Assembly (NCBI RefSeq): GCF_009765905.1
Contig: NZ_LMUO01000011.1
Location: forward strand, 432,889 to 496,888
Direction of reading: 5' to 3'
Source of the DNA: Mucilaginibacter sp. L196
GTDB taxonomy: Bacteria > Bacteroidota > Bacteroidia > Sphingobacteriales > Sphingobacteriaceae
DNA length: 64,000 nt
Shown: piece by piece, positions 26,682 to 34,788 of the stretch
How the letters are laid out: every line of letters starts with the position of its first letter
How positions within the stretch are numbered: the stretch's first letter is position 1
Made by a program: the position numbers and the translations under genes
Notes under the pieces: generated by a model
The model's input: only the letters and a program-made list of their open reading frames with translations
Told to the model about the DNA's origin: nothing
The model's database searches: none

Positions 26682-27323
26682 ATGGGAGACGAAGAGTTAC
26701 ACGAACTGATTAAGGGCTGTATAAAACAGGATAGGAAATGCCAGAAAATGCTGTACAAGGCTTTCTATGGTTTTGCTATGGGGATATGTCTGCGCTATAC
26801 CAATGATCGTGATGAAGCTTCGGGGGTTATGAACCAGGGTTTTTTTAAAGTATTTACACATATTGATAGCTTTGATACTGCAAGGCCATTTAAAGCTTGG
26901 CTAGGCAGGATCATGATGAATGCTTCGATTGATAATTACCGGTCGAATTTAAAAATGGCCTATACAGATGATCTGGATAAAGCGGAACATTTGAGCGATG
27001 GTGAATTACCTGACAGGAATTTGAATTACAATGACCTGTTAGCTATGGTTCAGCAACTGCCGCCAGCATACAGAACTGTGTTTAATCTTTTTGCGGTAGA
27101 GGGATATTCGCACGAGGAAATTGCTATAATGCTCGGTATCAATGCAGGTACATCTAAATCAAACCTGCATAAAGCCAGATTAAAACTAAAAAAAATGATA
27201 TTAGAGGCAGATTTGCCCGATACGCATACTAATTATAACACACGAACAGATTATATACCTATTGTAGCATTAAACGCCATTAATATTCAGGGTGTATTTT
27301 TAAACAGGGGTATCAGAGGATGA
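26682..27323 (+). CDS. ECF RNA polymerase sigma factor
   Basis: A 213-residue sigma-70 family protein. Region 2 spans about residues 20-85 (YKAFYGFAMGICLRYTNDRDEASGVMNQGFFKVFTHIDSF ... KAWLGRIMMNASIDNYR). Region 4 is at about 120-172 (MVQQLPPAYRTVFNLFAVEGYSHEEIAIMLGI, with the helix-turn-helix GTSKSNLHKARLKLKK). A tail of about 40 residues follows. It overlaps the next gene by 4 bases (ATGA), which couples sigma and putative anti-sigma. It is preceded by site G and is the natural candidate to read all seven sites. Family certain, regulon inferred. Confidence 0.95.
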   Translation: MGDEELHELIKGCIKQDRKCQKMLYKAFYGFAMGICLRYTNDRDEASGVMNQGFFKVFTHIDSFDTARPFKAWLGRIMMNASIDNYRSNLKMAYTDDLDKAEHLSDGELPDRNLNYNDLLAMVQQLPPAYRTVFNLFAVEGYSHEEIAIMLGINAGTSKSNLHKARLKLKKMILEADLPDTHTNYNTRTDYIPIVALNAINIQGVFLNRGIRG

Positions 27324-28819
27324 AAAACGAGCAGGATAAGAAGTTAGATGATCTTTTCAAAAAAAGATTAGAAAATCCGGATGAACAATCCGGGTACAGG
27401 GAGGAGGATTGGGATGCTCTGGAGAATATGCTGGATAAGCGCAAAAGAAAAATAGGTATTGTTTACTTATTACCAATATTAAGCAGTGTGGCCGCATTAA
27501 TGCTGGTATTTGTGGGCTGGTGGTTTTTTGAGCAAAAAGCTAACCGCATTAACCATCAGCAAAAATCACAAATAACTAAAGTTGCTGCACCTAAAATTGA
27601 TAACAACACACTAAATAATAAGACCCATTCTAAAAACAATGAAGGCCAGTTGCCTAAACCGCAAATAGTGCAGCCAACTGCTTACATAGCTAAAATTATA
27701 CAGGGTAAAGCGATTAGTAACGGCGTTGTTATTAGTAAAACAAACATTAACAGTATTAAAAACGATAGTTTAAACAATAAAGCTTCGGTGTTTGCGACAT
27801 CAGCACCCAACACAAATAAAAGTAAGGACTCCGTTTTTGAGCAAGCTTATACTAAAAACCATCCGCTTTATAAAGGCTCTATGCTTAGTCCTCAAACTAA
27901 TAATAGTAATAACTGGATTAAGAATGAGCAAATAGTCGCTTTGAATCATGTTACTAGCCCGGTTGATAAAGCAACTAGTCCGGTAATTTTAGATAACAAT
28001 AACGTCAGAAACAATATCGCATCAGTTTCAACGCCTCAACCGACGTTTAATCCTCCGGCTACTGTAAATACAAGTGCAGTACAAAAACAACCTGTAGGTA
28101 ATGGGAAAATAACTGATCAGCCAATGACAGCTGCTGAAAAATCAAATGCAGCGATGATGAAATTGTTAGAGAGCACATCGCCAGCGAATAATAATAAGCT
28201 TAGCGCAAAAACGCAGGCATCGTTTAAACCACGGTTTGTAGGTGGTGTAATAGGCGCGCAGGATATTAATGGAGCCGGATCATTTAAACAGGGTAAAGTT
28301 GGTAGTAAAGCAGGTTTGGTATTTGCTGCGGGGGTGTCTCAAAAGCTAACAATTAGTACAGGTGCAGTTTATTCGTCAACACCTTATTCAGCCGGATATG
28401 ACAATTTTACTTTGCCGTACCAACCTAAAGTGAGCCCTGTTAGCTTAACAGCAAACTGTCAGATGTTGGATATTCCAATTAATATAGGATACCAGGTTTA
28501 TAACCAGGGTAAAAATATGATTTCGTTTGGCACCGGGTTATCATCATACATCATGCTACAACAGGACTATAATTTTGTTTACTCAAGCTCATCCGGTATA
28601 GCGCCAAAAGATTATTCAGTACCGAATAGCAGTAGTTATCTTTTTAAAATATTAAATCTTAATGCAACTTATGAACGACAAATTAGTTCAAAGGCCGGCA
28701 TAACCATTCAGCCATATCTGAAACTCCCTTTAGCAGATATAGGATACAGCCAGGTGAAGTTACAAACTACCGGCATAGCTGTTGGACTTAGCTGGAACCT
28801 CGATTCGTCACAACCTTAG
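27320..28819 (+). CDS. Putative dual-membrane-spanning anti-sigma factor (Dma-like)
   Basis: A 499-residue protein of unusual layout. Residues 1-44 are charged and cytoplasmic with a short helical segment (REEDWDALENMLDKRKRK) like small anti-sigma domains. Residues 45-70 are one membrane helix. Residues about 75-300 are a low-complexity linker rich in Asn, Lys, Ser, Thr and Pro. Residues about 302-499 look like a small outer-membrane beta-barrel (FVGGVIGAQDING, AGVSQKLTISTGAVYSSTPY, NIGYQVYNQGKNMISFGTGLSSYI, final strand GIAVGLSWNL). There is no N-terminal signal peptide. This matches the dual membrane-spanning anti-sigma family described in Bacteroides thetaiotaomicron, where an ECF sigma gene is adjacent. 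It would hold the sigma factor at the inner membrane and sense the outer membrane directly. Confidence 0.75.
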   Translation: MKNEQDKKLDDLFKKRLENPDEQSGYREEDWDALENMLDKRKRKIGIVYLLPILSSVAALMLVFVGWWFFEQKANRINHQQKSQITKVAAPKIDNNTLNNKTHSKNNEGQLPKPQIVQPTAYIAKIIQGKAISNGVVISKTNINSIKNDSLNNKASVFATSAPNTNKSKDSVFEQAYTKNHPLYKGSMLSPQTNNSNNWIKNEQIVALNHVTSPVDKATSPVILDNNNVRNNIASVSTPQPTFNPPATVNTSAVQKQPVGNGKITDQPMTAAEKSNAAMMKLLESTSPANNNKLSAKTQASFKPRFVGGVIGAQDINGAGSFKQGKVGSKAGLVFAAGVSQKLTISTGAVYSSTPYSAGYDNFTLPYQPKVSPVSLTANCQMLDIPINIGYQVYNQGKNMISFGTGLSSYIMLQQDYNFVYSSSSGIAPKDYSVPNSSSYLFKILNLNATYERQISSKAGITIQPYLKLPLADIGYSQVKLQTTGIAVGLSWNLDSSQP

Positions 28820-28826
28820 AAAAAAA

Positions 28827-29381
28827 ATGAAATATATCAGTATTATTTTACTTGCCTGGATGAGCATCAACCAGGCGGGACAGGACATCTACGTGTCAAA
28901 AAATGCCAGGATCAGCTTGTATTCAAGCGCGCCAATTGAGGATATTAAAGCTGCTACTTCCTCAGGAGGTTCGGTTTACAATCCTTCATCGGGGGAGTTA
29001 GATTTCAGCGTGAATATTAAATCTTTCACGTTTGAAAAGGAGCTTATGCAAGAACATTTCAACTCTGATTATATGGAGAGTGATAAGTTCCCCAAAGCCA
29101 CTTTTAAAGGTAAGATTCAGGAGCATGTAGATGTAACTAAAGACGGAACTTATCCAATTACCGTTGCTGGCGACCTTAATGTACATGGCGTAACTCAAAA
29201 AAGGACTATCTCGGGAACGCTTACCGTGAAAAACGGTGTGATCAGCATTGCATCGGAGTTCATCGTTAAATGTGCTGATCATAATATCAGCATCCCCCGA
29301 ATTGTATTTCACAATATAGCCGAAACTATAAAAATAAATGTTTCGGCCACTTACGCACCTTATAAATCACAAACTAAATAA
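28827..29381 (+). CDS. YceI-family periplasmic lipid-binding protein
   Basis: A 184-residue exported protein. The ATG at 28827 begins a short hydrophobic leader (KYISIILLAWMSINQA); the longer frame from 28782 overlaps the anti-sigma gene and is rejected. YceI features are DIYVSKNARISLYSSAPIEDIKAATSS, FTFEKELMQEHFNSDYMESDKFPKATFKG, and TVAGDLNVHGVTQKRTISGTL. YceI proteins form a lipocalin-like barrel that binds isoprenoid-type lipids in the periplasm. It lies 7 bases after the anti-sigma stop, so it should belong to the sigma operon. A link to undecaprenyl or other polyprenyl carriers is speculation. Confidence 0.88.
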   Translation: MKYISIILLAWMSINQAGQDIYVSKNARISLYSSAPIEDIKAATSSGGSVYNPSSGELDFSVNIKSFTFEKELMQEHFNSDYMESDKFPKATFKGKIQEHVDVTKDGTYPITVAGDLNVHGVTQKRTISGTLTVKNGVISIASEFIVKCADHNISIPRIVFHNIAETIKINVSATYAPYKSQTK

Positions 29382-29388
29382 CCCTACT

Positions 29389-30315
29389 ATGAAGAAATAT
29401 TTAATTTTATTAGTTCTGCTTGTAGCAAGCAACTTTTTAATTGCCCAAACAACCGATACAGCTAAGAACGAGAAAAAAGCCAGTTCGATGGATGCGCTAC
29501 TTGATTCGGTAAGTACGGATAATAAAGCCGATAATGTGGTCATATTTAAAGCAACCAGGCTCGTGCTGTCGCAAAGTACGGAAATGACTAAAAAGAAGAA
29601 CCTCAACTTCCTGATCATTCACCGTTTTGGTGATGCAGGCGGCGCAAATGGCGGAGGAAAGCTTTATTACGGGCTTGATGATGTGGCCGACGTTTACATT
29701 GGTTTTGAATACGGTATTAGCGATAATTTTAATATTGATATTGGCAGAACAACTATTGGGGGCCTTGCCGATCTGGAATTAAAATACGCTCTTTTACATC
29801 AAAAAAGTGATAACAGCTCACCAATAGCCATTACATTAATTGGGGAGGGCGGAGTTAGGCCTTATGGTTTTGTAAGCTATCCAACATTTGGCGATAGATT
29901 ATCCTATTTTGGACAAGTTATTTTTGCCCGTAAATTTTCATCAGCTTTTTCATTACAGATAGCACCATCATATGTACGTGATAATTTGCCTATGCCAGAC
30001 GTTGCTGGTAACGAACAGCAATTTTTCTCCCTATCAGGTACCGGTGTTTTAAAAGTATCAAAGCACATGGGTATAATTGTTGATTACGCGCATCCTTTCT
30101 CATCTTTTAGGCAGCACAATAGCAATTTCTCAGATCCATTAGGATTTGGCTTACAGATGGAAACAGGCGGCCACGTATTTACAATTAACTTTACAAATGC
30201 CCGCGCAATTGACGAGATCAATTATTTAAGCGATACAGAGTCCAAATACTCAAAAGGCCAGTTCCGGATTGGGTTTACTATATCAAGGATATTTGATTTC
30301 AATCATAGTAAATAA
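29389..30315 (+). CDS. DUF5777-like outer-membrane beta-barrel protein
   Basis: A 308-residue protein with a signal peptide (KKYLILLVLLVASNFLIAQ) when read from the ATG at 29389. An earlier in-frame ATG at 29338 lies inside the YceI gene. The body has alternating beta-strand patterns (LNFLIIHRFGDAGG, VYIGFEYGISDNFNIDIGR, KYALLHQ) that match the DUF5777 barrel family often found beside YceI genes. Function is unknown. It closes the four-gene sigma operon, and a strong inverted repeat follows at 30388. Confidence 0.78.
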   Translation: MKKYLILLVLLVASNFLIAQTTDTAKNEKKASSMDALLDSVSTDNKADNVVIFKATRLVLSQSTEMTKKKNLNFLIIHRFGDAGGANGGGKLYYGLDDVADVYIGFEYGISDNFNIDIGRTTIGGLADLELKYALLHQKSDNSSPIAITLIGEGGVRPYGFVSYPTFGDRLSYFGQVIFARKFSSAFSLQIAPSYVRDNLPMPDVAGNEQQFFSLSGTGVLKVSKHMGIIVDYAHPFSSFRQHNSNFSDPLGFGLQMETGGHVFTINFTNARAIDEINYLSDTESKYSKGQFRIGFTISRIFDFNHSK

Positions 30316-30898
30316 TTGATTCTAAAAAAAACTACTATAACTAAATAATAGTTGATCAAACTCATGGCCTGGACATTCTGAAGCCATTGACCACCTTGTT
30401 CCGGAATAGGTTGTTTGCTATTCCGGAACAAGGTGGTCATATTAATTTATTATTAATTGCGAATTTCCTAACTGCCTGTACTGCCCGGTGCTCCAATGCA
30501 TACGGAATAGCCTAGTCAAACCTCTCGGAATATTCAATTTTTTGCGACTGAAAATTAATGTTTCCCGCATTAAATAGTCCTAAAAAAGGGTTAAAAATCA
30601 TGTAACTGATTTGTAATTCTATGTATATAAGTTATTGTATTTTCTGTATCGGAAAGTAATTGCCATTTTGCGTACTGGTGTAACGGTATTCTGATTGAAG
30701 AGATCGAATACTGAGAGGCGGGACGAAGCTAATTGACCATGCAACAATCTCATAACGAATAAGCAACATTTCTATGACAAATTAGTTTCGTTGAAACTTT
30801 GGTAGTAACTTCATACCCAATCTAAAAAATAGATTTTATCACATCAAAACCGATAATCCTTTTTTATTTTTTCTATTCCAATTGTAGATTTAGCAGAT
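30316..30898. other. Intergenic region after the sigma operon
   Basis: No gene is supported in these 583 bases. It contains the 22-bp perfect inverted repeat at 30388-30439, a weaker ATGGC/GCCAT repeat just before it (30364-30387), and a short hairpin near 30820-30836. The promoter of the gene at 30899 must lie in its 3' half, but no clear TTTG/TAnnTTTG pair was found. The GCAAC at 30761 has CGT at the wrong spacing and is not counted as an ECF site. Confidence 0.5.
30388..30439 (+). terminator. Long inverted repeat, probable terminator of the sigma operon
   Basis: Arms 30388-30409 and 30418-30439 are perfectly complementary over 22 bp, with an 8-nt loop. The stem core is GACCACCTTGTTCCGGAATA. 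A clean T run is missing (TATTAATTTATT follows), so it is an atypical terminator or an RNA-processing hairpin. It starts 73 bases after the DUF5777-like stop. Confidence 0.6.
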
Positions 30899-31768
30899 AT
30901 GAAAAAAGTACCTTATAGCATCAGAAAACCTGTTCTCATGTTAATGTTAATAAGTGTTCATTTAACACTTATGGCTCAGAAAGTTCAAAATGTCCAGATC
31001 GGTAATGTGTGGGCACCGACCGCCGTAAAAATTGATGGAAAGCTTACGGAGTGGGGCGAAAGTTTAAAAGCCTACAATAAAAATGTACAGCTTTGGTATT
31101 CGATAGCCAATGATGACAAGAATATTTATCTCGTTATAAAATCAACAGATCTGGATAATAACAATAAGATCTTAGCAGGGGGCATAAGTTTTACCTTGAA
31201 TACAGAAGGAAAGAAAAAGACTAAGAATGCTTTCACCATCACATTCCCTATCATAAAACGGACTGGTGGTGGTCGAACAGGGCATGGTGGCAGAAGAGGC
31301 GGGTTTGGGCAAGACGATACGCCGGATACAGCGGCCATTGTAACCCAGCAAAATCAAGCACTGGCCACCAGTAAAGAAATAAGTGCGATAGGTTTTGCAG
31401 ATATTACCGACACCCTTGTTTCTATTTACAACGAATACGGCATAAAGGCAGCAGCCAATATTGACAATAAAGGCGTATTGGTTTATGAATTAGCAGTTCC
31501 ACTTAGGTTGTTGAAGATAGCAATCGACAATCAAAAAGAATTGGCTTATAATATTAAAATTAATGGTTTAGCACTTAGCGGTAGTGGTGGTTTTGGGGGA
31601 AATAGCAGTTTTGGCGGCGGCGGTCGTAGTGGCGGCAGCGGCAGCGGCAGCGGCGGAGGTTTCGGCGGCGGTTTTGGTGGTGGGAAAAGCACAGATGTAT
31701 CAGACATGATGAGCCCCACTGATTTTTGGGGTAAATATACCTTAGCTATCAAAATTACTAATCAATAA
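30899..31768 (+). CDS. Secreted CBM9/DOMON-like protein with Gly-rich tail
   Basis: A 289-residue exported protein. After a signal peptide (ending in LTLMAQ), residues about 30-110 read VWAPTAVKIDGKLTEWGES ... LWYSIANDDKNIYLVIKSTD, a typical carbohydrate-binding module 9-like start. Gly-rich stretches occur at about 120-145 (GRTGHGGRRGGFG) and about 225-270 (repeated GGGFGG and GSGSG units). It ends 10 bases before the start of a large outer-membrane barrel gene, so the pair is probably one operon. The ligand is unknown. The Gly-rich tail could act as a flexible anchor or docking segment. Confidence 0.7.
   Translation: MKKVPYSIRKPVLMLMLISVHLTLMAQKVQNVQIGNVWAPTAVKIDGKLTEWGESLKAYNKNVQLWYSIANDDKNIYLVIKSTDLDNNNKILAGGISFTLNTEGKKKTKNAFTITFPIIKRTGGGRTGHGGRRGGFGQDDTPDTAAIVTQQNQALATSKEISAIGFADITDTLVSIYNEYGIKAAANIDNKGVLVYELAVPLRLLKIAIDNQKELAYNIKINGLALSGSGGFGGNSSFGGGGRSGGSGSGSGGGFGGGFGGGKSTDVSDMMSPTDFWGKYTLAIKITNQ
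31580..31685 (+). repeat. GGC/GGT-rich simple repeat coding the Gly-rich tail
   Basis: A run of GGC, GGT and AGC codons gives Gly-Ser and Gly-Phe repeats inside the CBM9-like gene. It is locally far richer in G+C than its surroundings and prone to slippage, so length may vary between strains. Confidence 0.7.
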
Positions 31769-31778
31769 CCGGGTGTAC

Positions 31779-34658
31779 ATGAAAAAACTATACCTTTTAT
31801 TAGTTGTGATTTTAATTACTCAACAATTGTTTGCCCAAGGTAGCCGTGGCGGCGCTTCAAAAAGCCGGAACGCAGCCCCGCTTCCGCCGCCTTTGCCTTT
31901 CAGAGAGGTGAGTGGTATTGTAAAAGATACCGTCGACGACCCGATTGTCGGCGCCGTTGTTACGTTAACTTCCAAAACTGATACCTTCAGAACAGCCACA
32001 AATGTTGACGGTATATTCGTGTTTAAAAATGTAAAATCAGCCACATTCGTTCTTTCAATTACTGAAATCGGCTATGTACCGTCAGCTCGTAAATATCTAA
32101 ATAATGATGCATCAAAAAAGGTGGTATTGGATCCGATCATCCTCAAATCGGACACCCATATGCTTAAAGAGGTGAAGATAAATGGTACCCCGAGTATAAC
32201 TTATAAAACGGATACAGTTGAATATAAGGCAAGCGATTATAAAGTACGTGAAAATGCAACCGTTGACGAATTACTCCGGAAAATGGAAGGCATGGAAGTA
32301 GGCTCAGATGGTACGTTAACACACCAGGGGCAGCAGGTGATGAAGGCAAGATTAAACGGAAAGGATTATGCGGGTGGTGATGTAGCACAGGCCATTCAAA
32401 ATTTACCAGCTGACATTGTTGAAAAGATACAAATAGTAGATGATTATGGTGATGAAGCCGCGAGAACCGGCGTTAAAGACGGTACCCCGCAAAAAGTATT
32501 AAATATAACTACCCGGGCAGACCGCTCTGTAGGTGACATTGCCCGCGTAACTGCCGGAGCAGGTAGTGATGACCGCTATGATGAACGCCTGTTTTTACAA
32601 CGGATAGATGCTAATCAGCAAATAGGCGTTATAGGAAGTTTCAAAAATACAGTGAATGGCGTAGCCAGCACTGGTATCAATAGCGGCGCTGGAGGTAACT
32701 ATGGCAGCTCGAGCAGTAGCGGTGGGAGCGGTGGAACCACAAAAACAGTTACACCTACGCTTAGTTACCGGGATGACTGGAGCAAGAAAATAGAGGTTAA
32801 TATGAGTTATGGCTACACTTATGCTGATGTTAACGCGATTAATGAAAGTGATGGCGTACAGCTTTATGCACCCGGGACCATCAACCCACAAACAGGTAAA
32901 GCCTATCCATCCGGGGCGAATACGGCTTTTACTAATAATAGTGTGGCAAATAATCTGACCAAATCACACACGGCAAATTTTGATATGGAATATAGTATAG
33001 ATAGTGCTAACTATCTGCGATTTACGCCTACTTACAGTTTCTCGGGCTCAAACAATGATAATATTTCTCAGTATTACCAAACCGGGGTTATTCATCAAAC
33101 ATCGCTCGGCAATACCGATGCAAGCACTACAGCCCCCAGTTACGGTGCTACACTGTTCTATCAGCATATATTTAAAAAGAAGAGAAGGAATATTTCATTG
33201 CAATTGAGTTACACTCATACCAACCAGGAGCAAACTAATGAACAAAATAATCACATTTTATATTACAACGATAGTACTAGTTTAACTACGCCTTTTTTAG
33301 ATTCATTGGTACATCGGGTAGTTGAGCGTGGTAATATATCTAATAGCTTCCGCGCGAGTTTAACTTATGTTGAACCTTTAAACCCGGTATCCCAGTTAGA
33401 ATTTAATTCACAGCTTATTTACAGGGGCTACGAAAATAATGCCTTTACCAACAATATTGATAGCCTGAATCACAGCACGCCGATAGACAGTTTAACTAAC
33501 GTTTATCATTATTCATTTACTGAGGCACGTATTGCCTTAAATTACCGGTTGAATAAAACCAACTATAATTTGTCGCTTGGAGTTACAGCAATACCTACGC
33601 TTTTACAGGGATCCAGGCAGGGATACACCGGCAATGTTGATCATTCAGACTTTACCCTGATCCCTATTTTTCGGTATCAATACTCATGGTCGCGACAGGA
33701 GAAATTTTCTATTTATTATACAGGTACACCTACCGAGCCTACTTTTAATGAATTACAGCCTTATACAGACTTGACTAACCCGCAAAACCCTGTTATTGGC
33801 AATCCAGATCTTAAGCCGTCGTTTACCAATGCGATCACGGCCCAATATAATAATTATATTGCCAACTCACAGCTAAATATATCCGCCAATGTTAACGCCT
33901 CGACGATTAACAATCAGGTAATTACAAACAATATATTAGTGCCGATAGATATTACCAGTAATGGTAAAACCACTAAAAGTTTTATTACCGACACCCGCTA
34001 CCTGAACCTTAGCGGCGCTTACGCGGTAGCCGGCAATTATAATATTGCAAAGCAGTATGATGATAGGAAATACAACCTGGAGCTAAATGGAACCGTTACG
34101 TACGGTTATAATATCGCGATGACCAATAATGTAGAAAACTTTTCGACATCATGGAAGTTCAATGAACGTTTAGGCCCGCGTATTGATCCTACTGATTGGT
34201 TTGAGATCAATCCATATGTTTCTTATAGTGTTACCAAATCCGACAATTCCCTGCCTGACGCGCCGGATAATAATGTTAAAAACGCGGCTTTGAGTGTTGA
34301 CGGAAAGGTGTATTTCTTTCAAACCTGGCTGGTGGGTTACAGCGCAAGTAAAAATTATGTCACAGGTATCAGCTCCAACCTAACAAAAAACCCTTTTGTG
34401 GTTAATGCTTATTTTGAAAAAGAGTTGTTCAAGAAGAGAAATGGCATTCTAAGCGTACAATTTTTCGACCTGCTTGATCAAAATAACTTTGTTACCCGTG
34501 TAACCACACCAACGGGTTATACCGATACTAAATCTAATGCCTTAAGCAGGTATGTAATGGTAAGCTTTCGCATTAATCTTCAAAAATGGAGCGGAGCGGC
34601 AAAACGGCATGGCAAATTGCTGCAACGTAGGGGAGATGGAAGCTTCATAAACGAATAG
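31779..34658 (+). CDS. Large outer-membrane beta-barrel protein, TonB-receptor-like
   Basis: A 959-residue protein from the ATG at 31779 (a GTG two codons earlier is also in frame). Signal peptide (LYLLLVVILITQQLFAQG), carboxypeptidase-regulatory-like domain at about 45-120 (VSGIVKDTVDDPIVGAVVTLTS), plug-like region at about 140-240 (VDELLRKMEGMEVGSDGTLTHQGQQVMKARLNGKDYAGGDVAQAIQNLPADIVEKIQIVDDYGDEAA), then the barrel. This pattern matches the 'outer membrane beta-barrel family' with a reduced plug rather than a classic TonB receptor. A Gly/Ser-rich insert lies near residues 300-325. The C-terminus continues about 20 basic residues past the last strand, which is unusual. It pairs with the CBM9-like protein; the substrate is unknown. 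Confidence 0.82.
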   Translation: MKKLYLLLVVILITQQLFAQGSRGGASKSRNAAPLPPPLPFREVSGIVKDTVDDPIVGAVVTLTSKTDTFRTATNVDGIFVFKNVKSATFVLSITEIGYVPSARKYLNNDASKKVVLDPIILKSDTHMLKEVKINGTPSITYKTDTVEYKASDYKVRENATVDELLRKMEGMEVGSDGTLTHQGQQVMKARLNGKDYAGGDVAQAIQNLPADIVEKIQIVDDYGDEAARTGVKDGTPQKVLNITTRADRSVGDIARVTAGAGSDDRYDERLFLQRIDANQQIGVIGSFKNTVNGVASTGINSGAGGNYGSSSSSGGSGGTTKTVTPTLSYRDDWSKKIEVNMSYGYTYADVNAINESDGVQLYAPGTINPQTGKAYPSGANTAFTNNSVANNLTKSHTANFDMEYSIDSANYLRFTPTYSFSGSNNDNISQYYQTGVIHQTSLGNTDASTTAPSYGATLFYQHIFKKKRRNISLQLSYTHTNQEQTNEQNNHILYYNDSTSLTTPFLDSLVHRVVERGNISNSFRASLTYVEPLNPVSQLEFNSQLIYRGYENNAFTNNIDSLNHSTPIDSLTNVYHYSFTEARIALNYRLNKTNYNLSLGVTAIPTLLQGSRQGYTGNVDHSDFTLIPIFRYQYSWSRQEKFSIYYTGTPTEPTFNELQPYTDLTNPQNPVIGNPDLKPSFTNAITAQYNNYIANSQLNISANVNASTINNQVITNNILVPIDITSNGKTTKSFITDTRYLNLSGAYAVAGNYNIAKQYDDRKYNLELNGTVTYGYNIAMTNNVENFSTSWKFNERLGPRIDPTDWFEINPYVSYSVTKSDNSLPDAPDNNVKNAALSVDGKVYFFQTWLVGYSASKNYVTGISSNLTKNPFVVNAYFEKELFKKRNGILSVQFFDLLDQNNFVTRVTTPTGYTDTKSNALSRYVMVSFRINLQKWSGAAKRHGKLLQRRGDGSFINE

Positions 34659-34761
34659 TGTAAAATATTGTAAGTTGGTTATGCTGAATTATTTATGGTG
34701 ATATATTGAGTTATCTTTTACATATATTGGTATTGCATAAATGATTGCTAAATTTATAATG

Positions 34762-34769
34762 TAAATTTG
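34762..34769 (+). promoter_or_regulatory. Possible -7 box before the hybrid regulator
   Basis: TAAATTTG matches the Bacteroidota housekeeping -7 consensus TAnnTTTG and sits 20 bases before the ATG of the hybrid two-component gene. No well-spaced TTTG at -33 is seen, so the call is weak. Confidence 0.35.
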
Positions 34770-34788
34770 ACAGCCAATTATAAGTTTT

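Noticed and set aside
30761..30790. GCAAC...CGT before the CBM9-like gene
   Set aside because: The spacing is about 20 nt instead of 16 and the -35 block is AGCAACA, so it does not fit the seven-site pattern.
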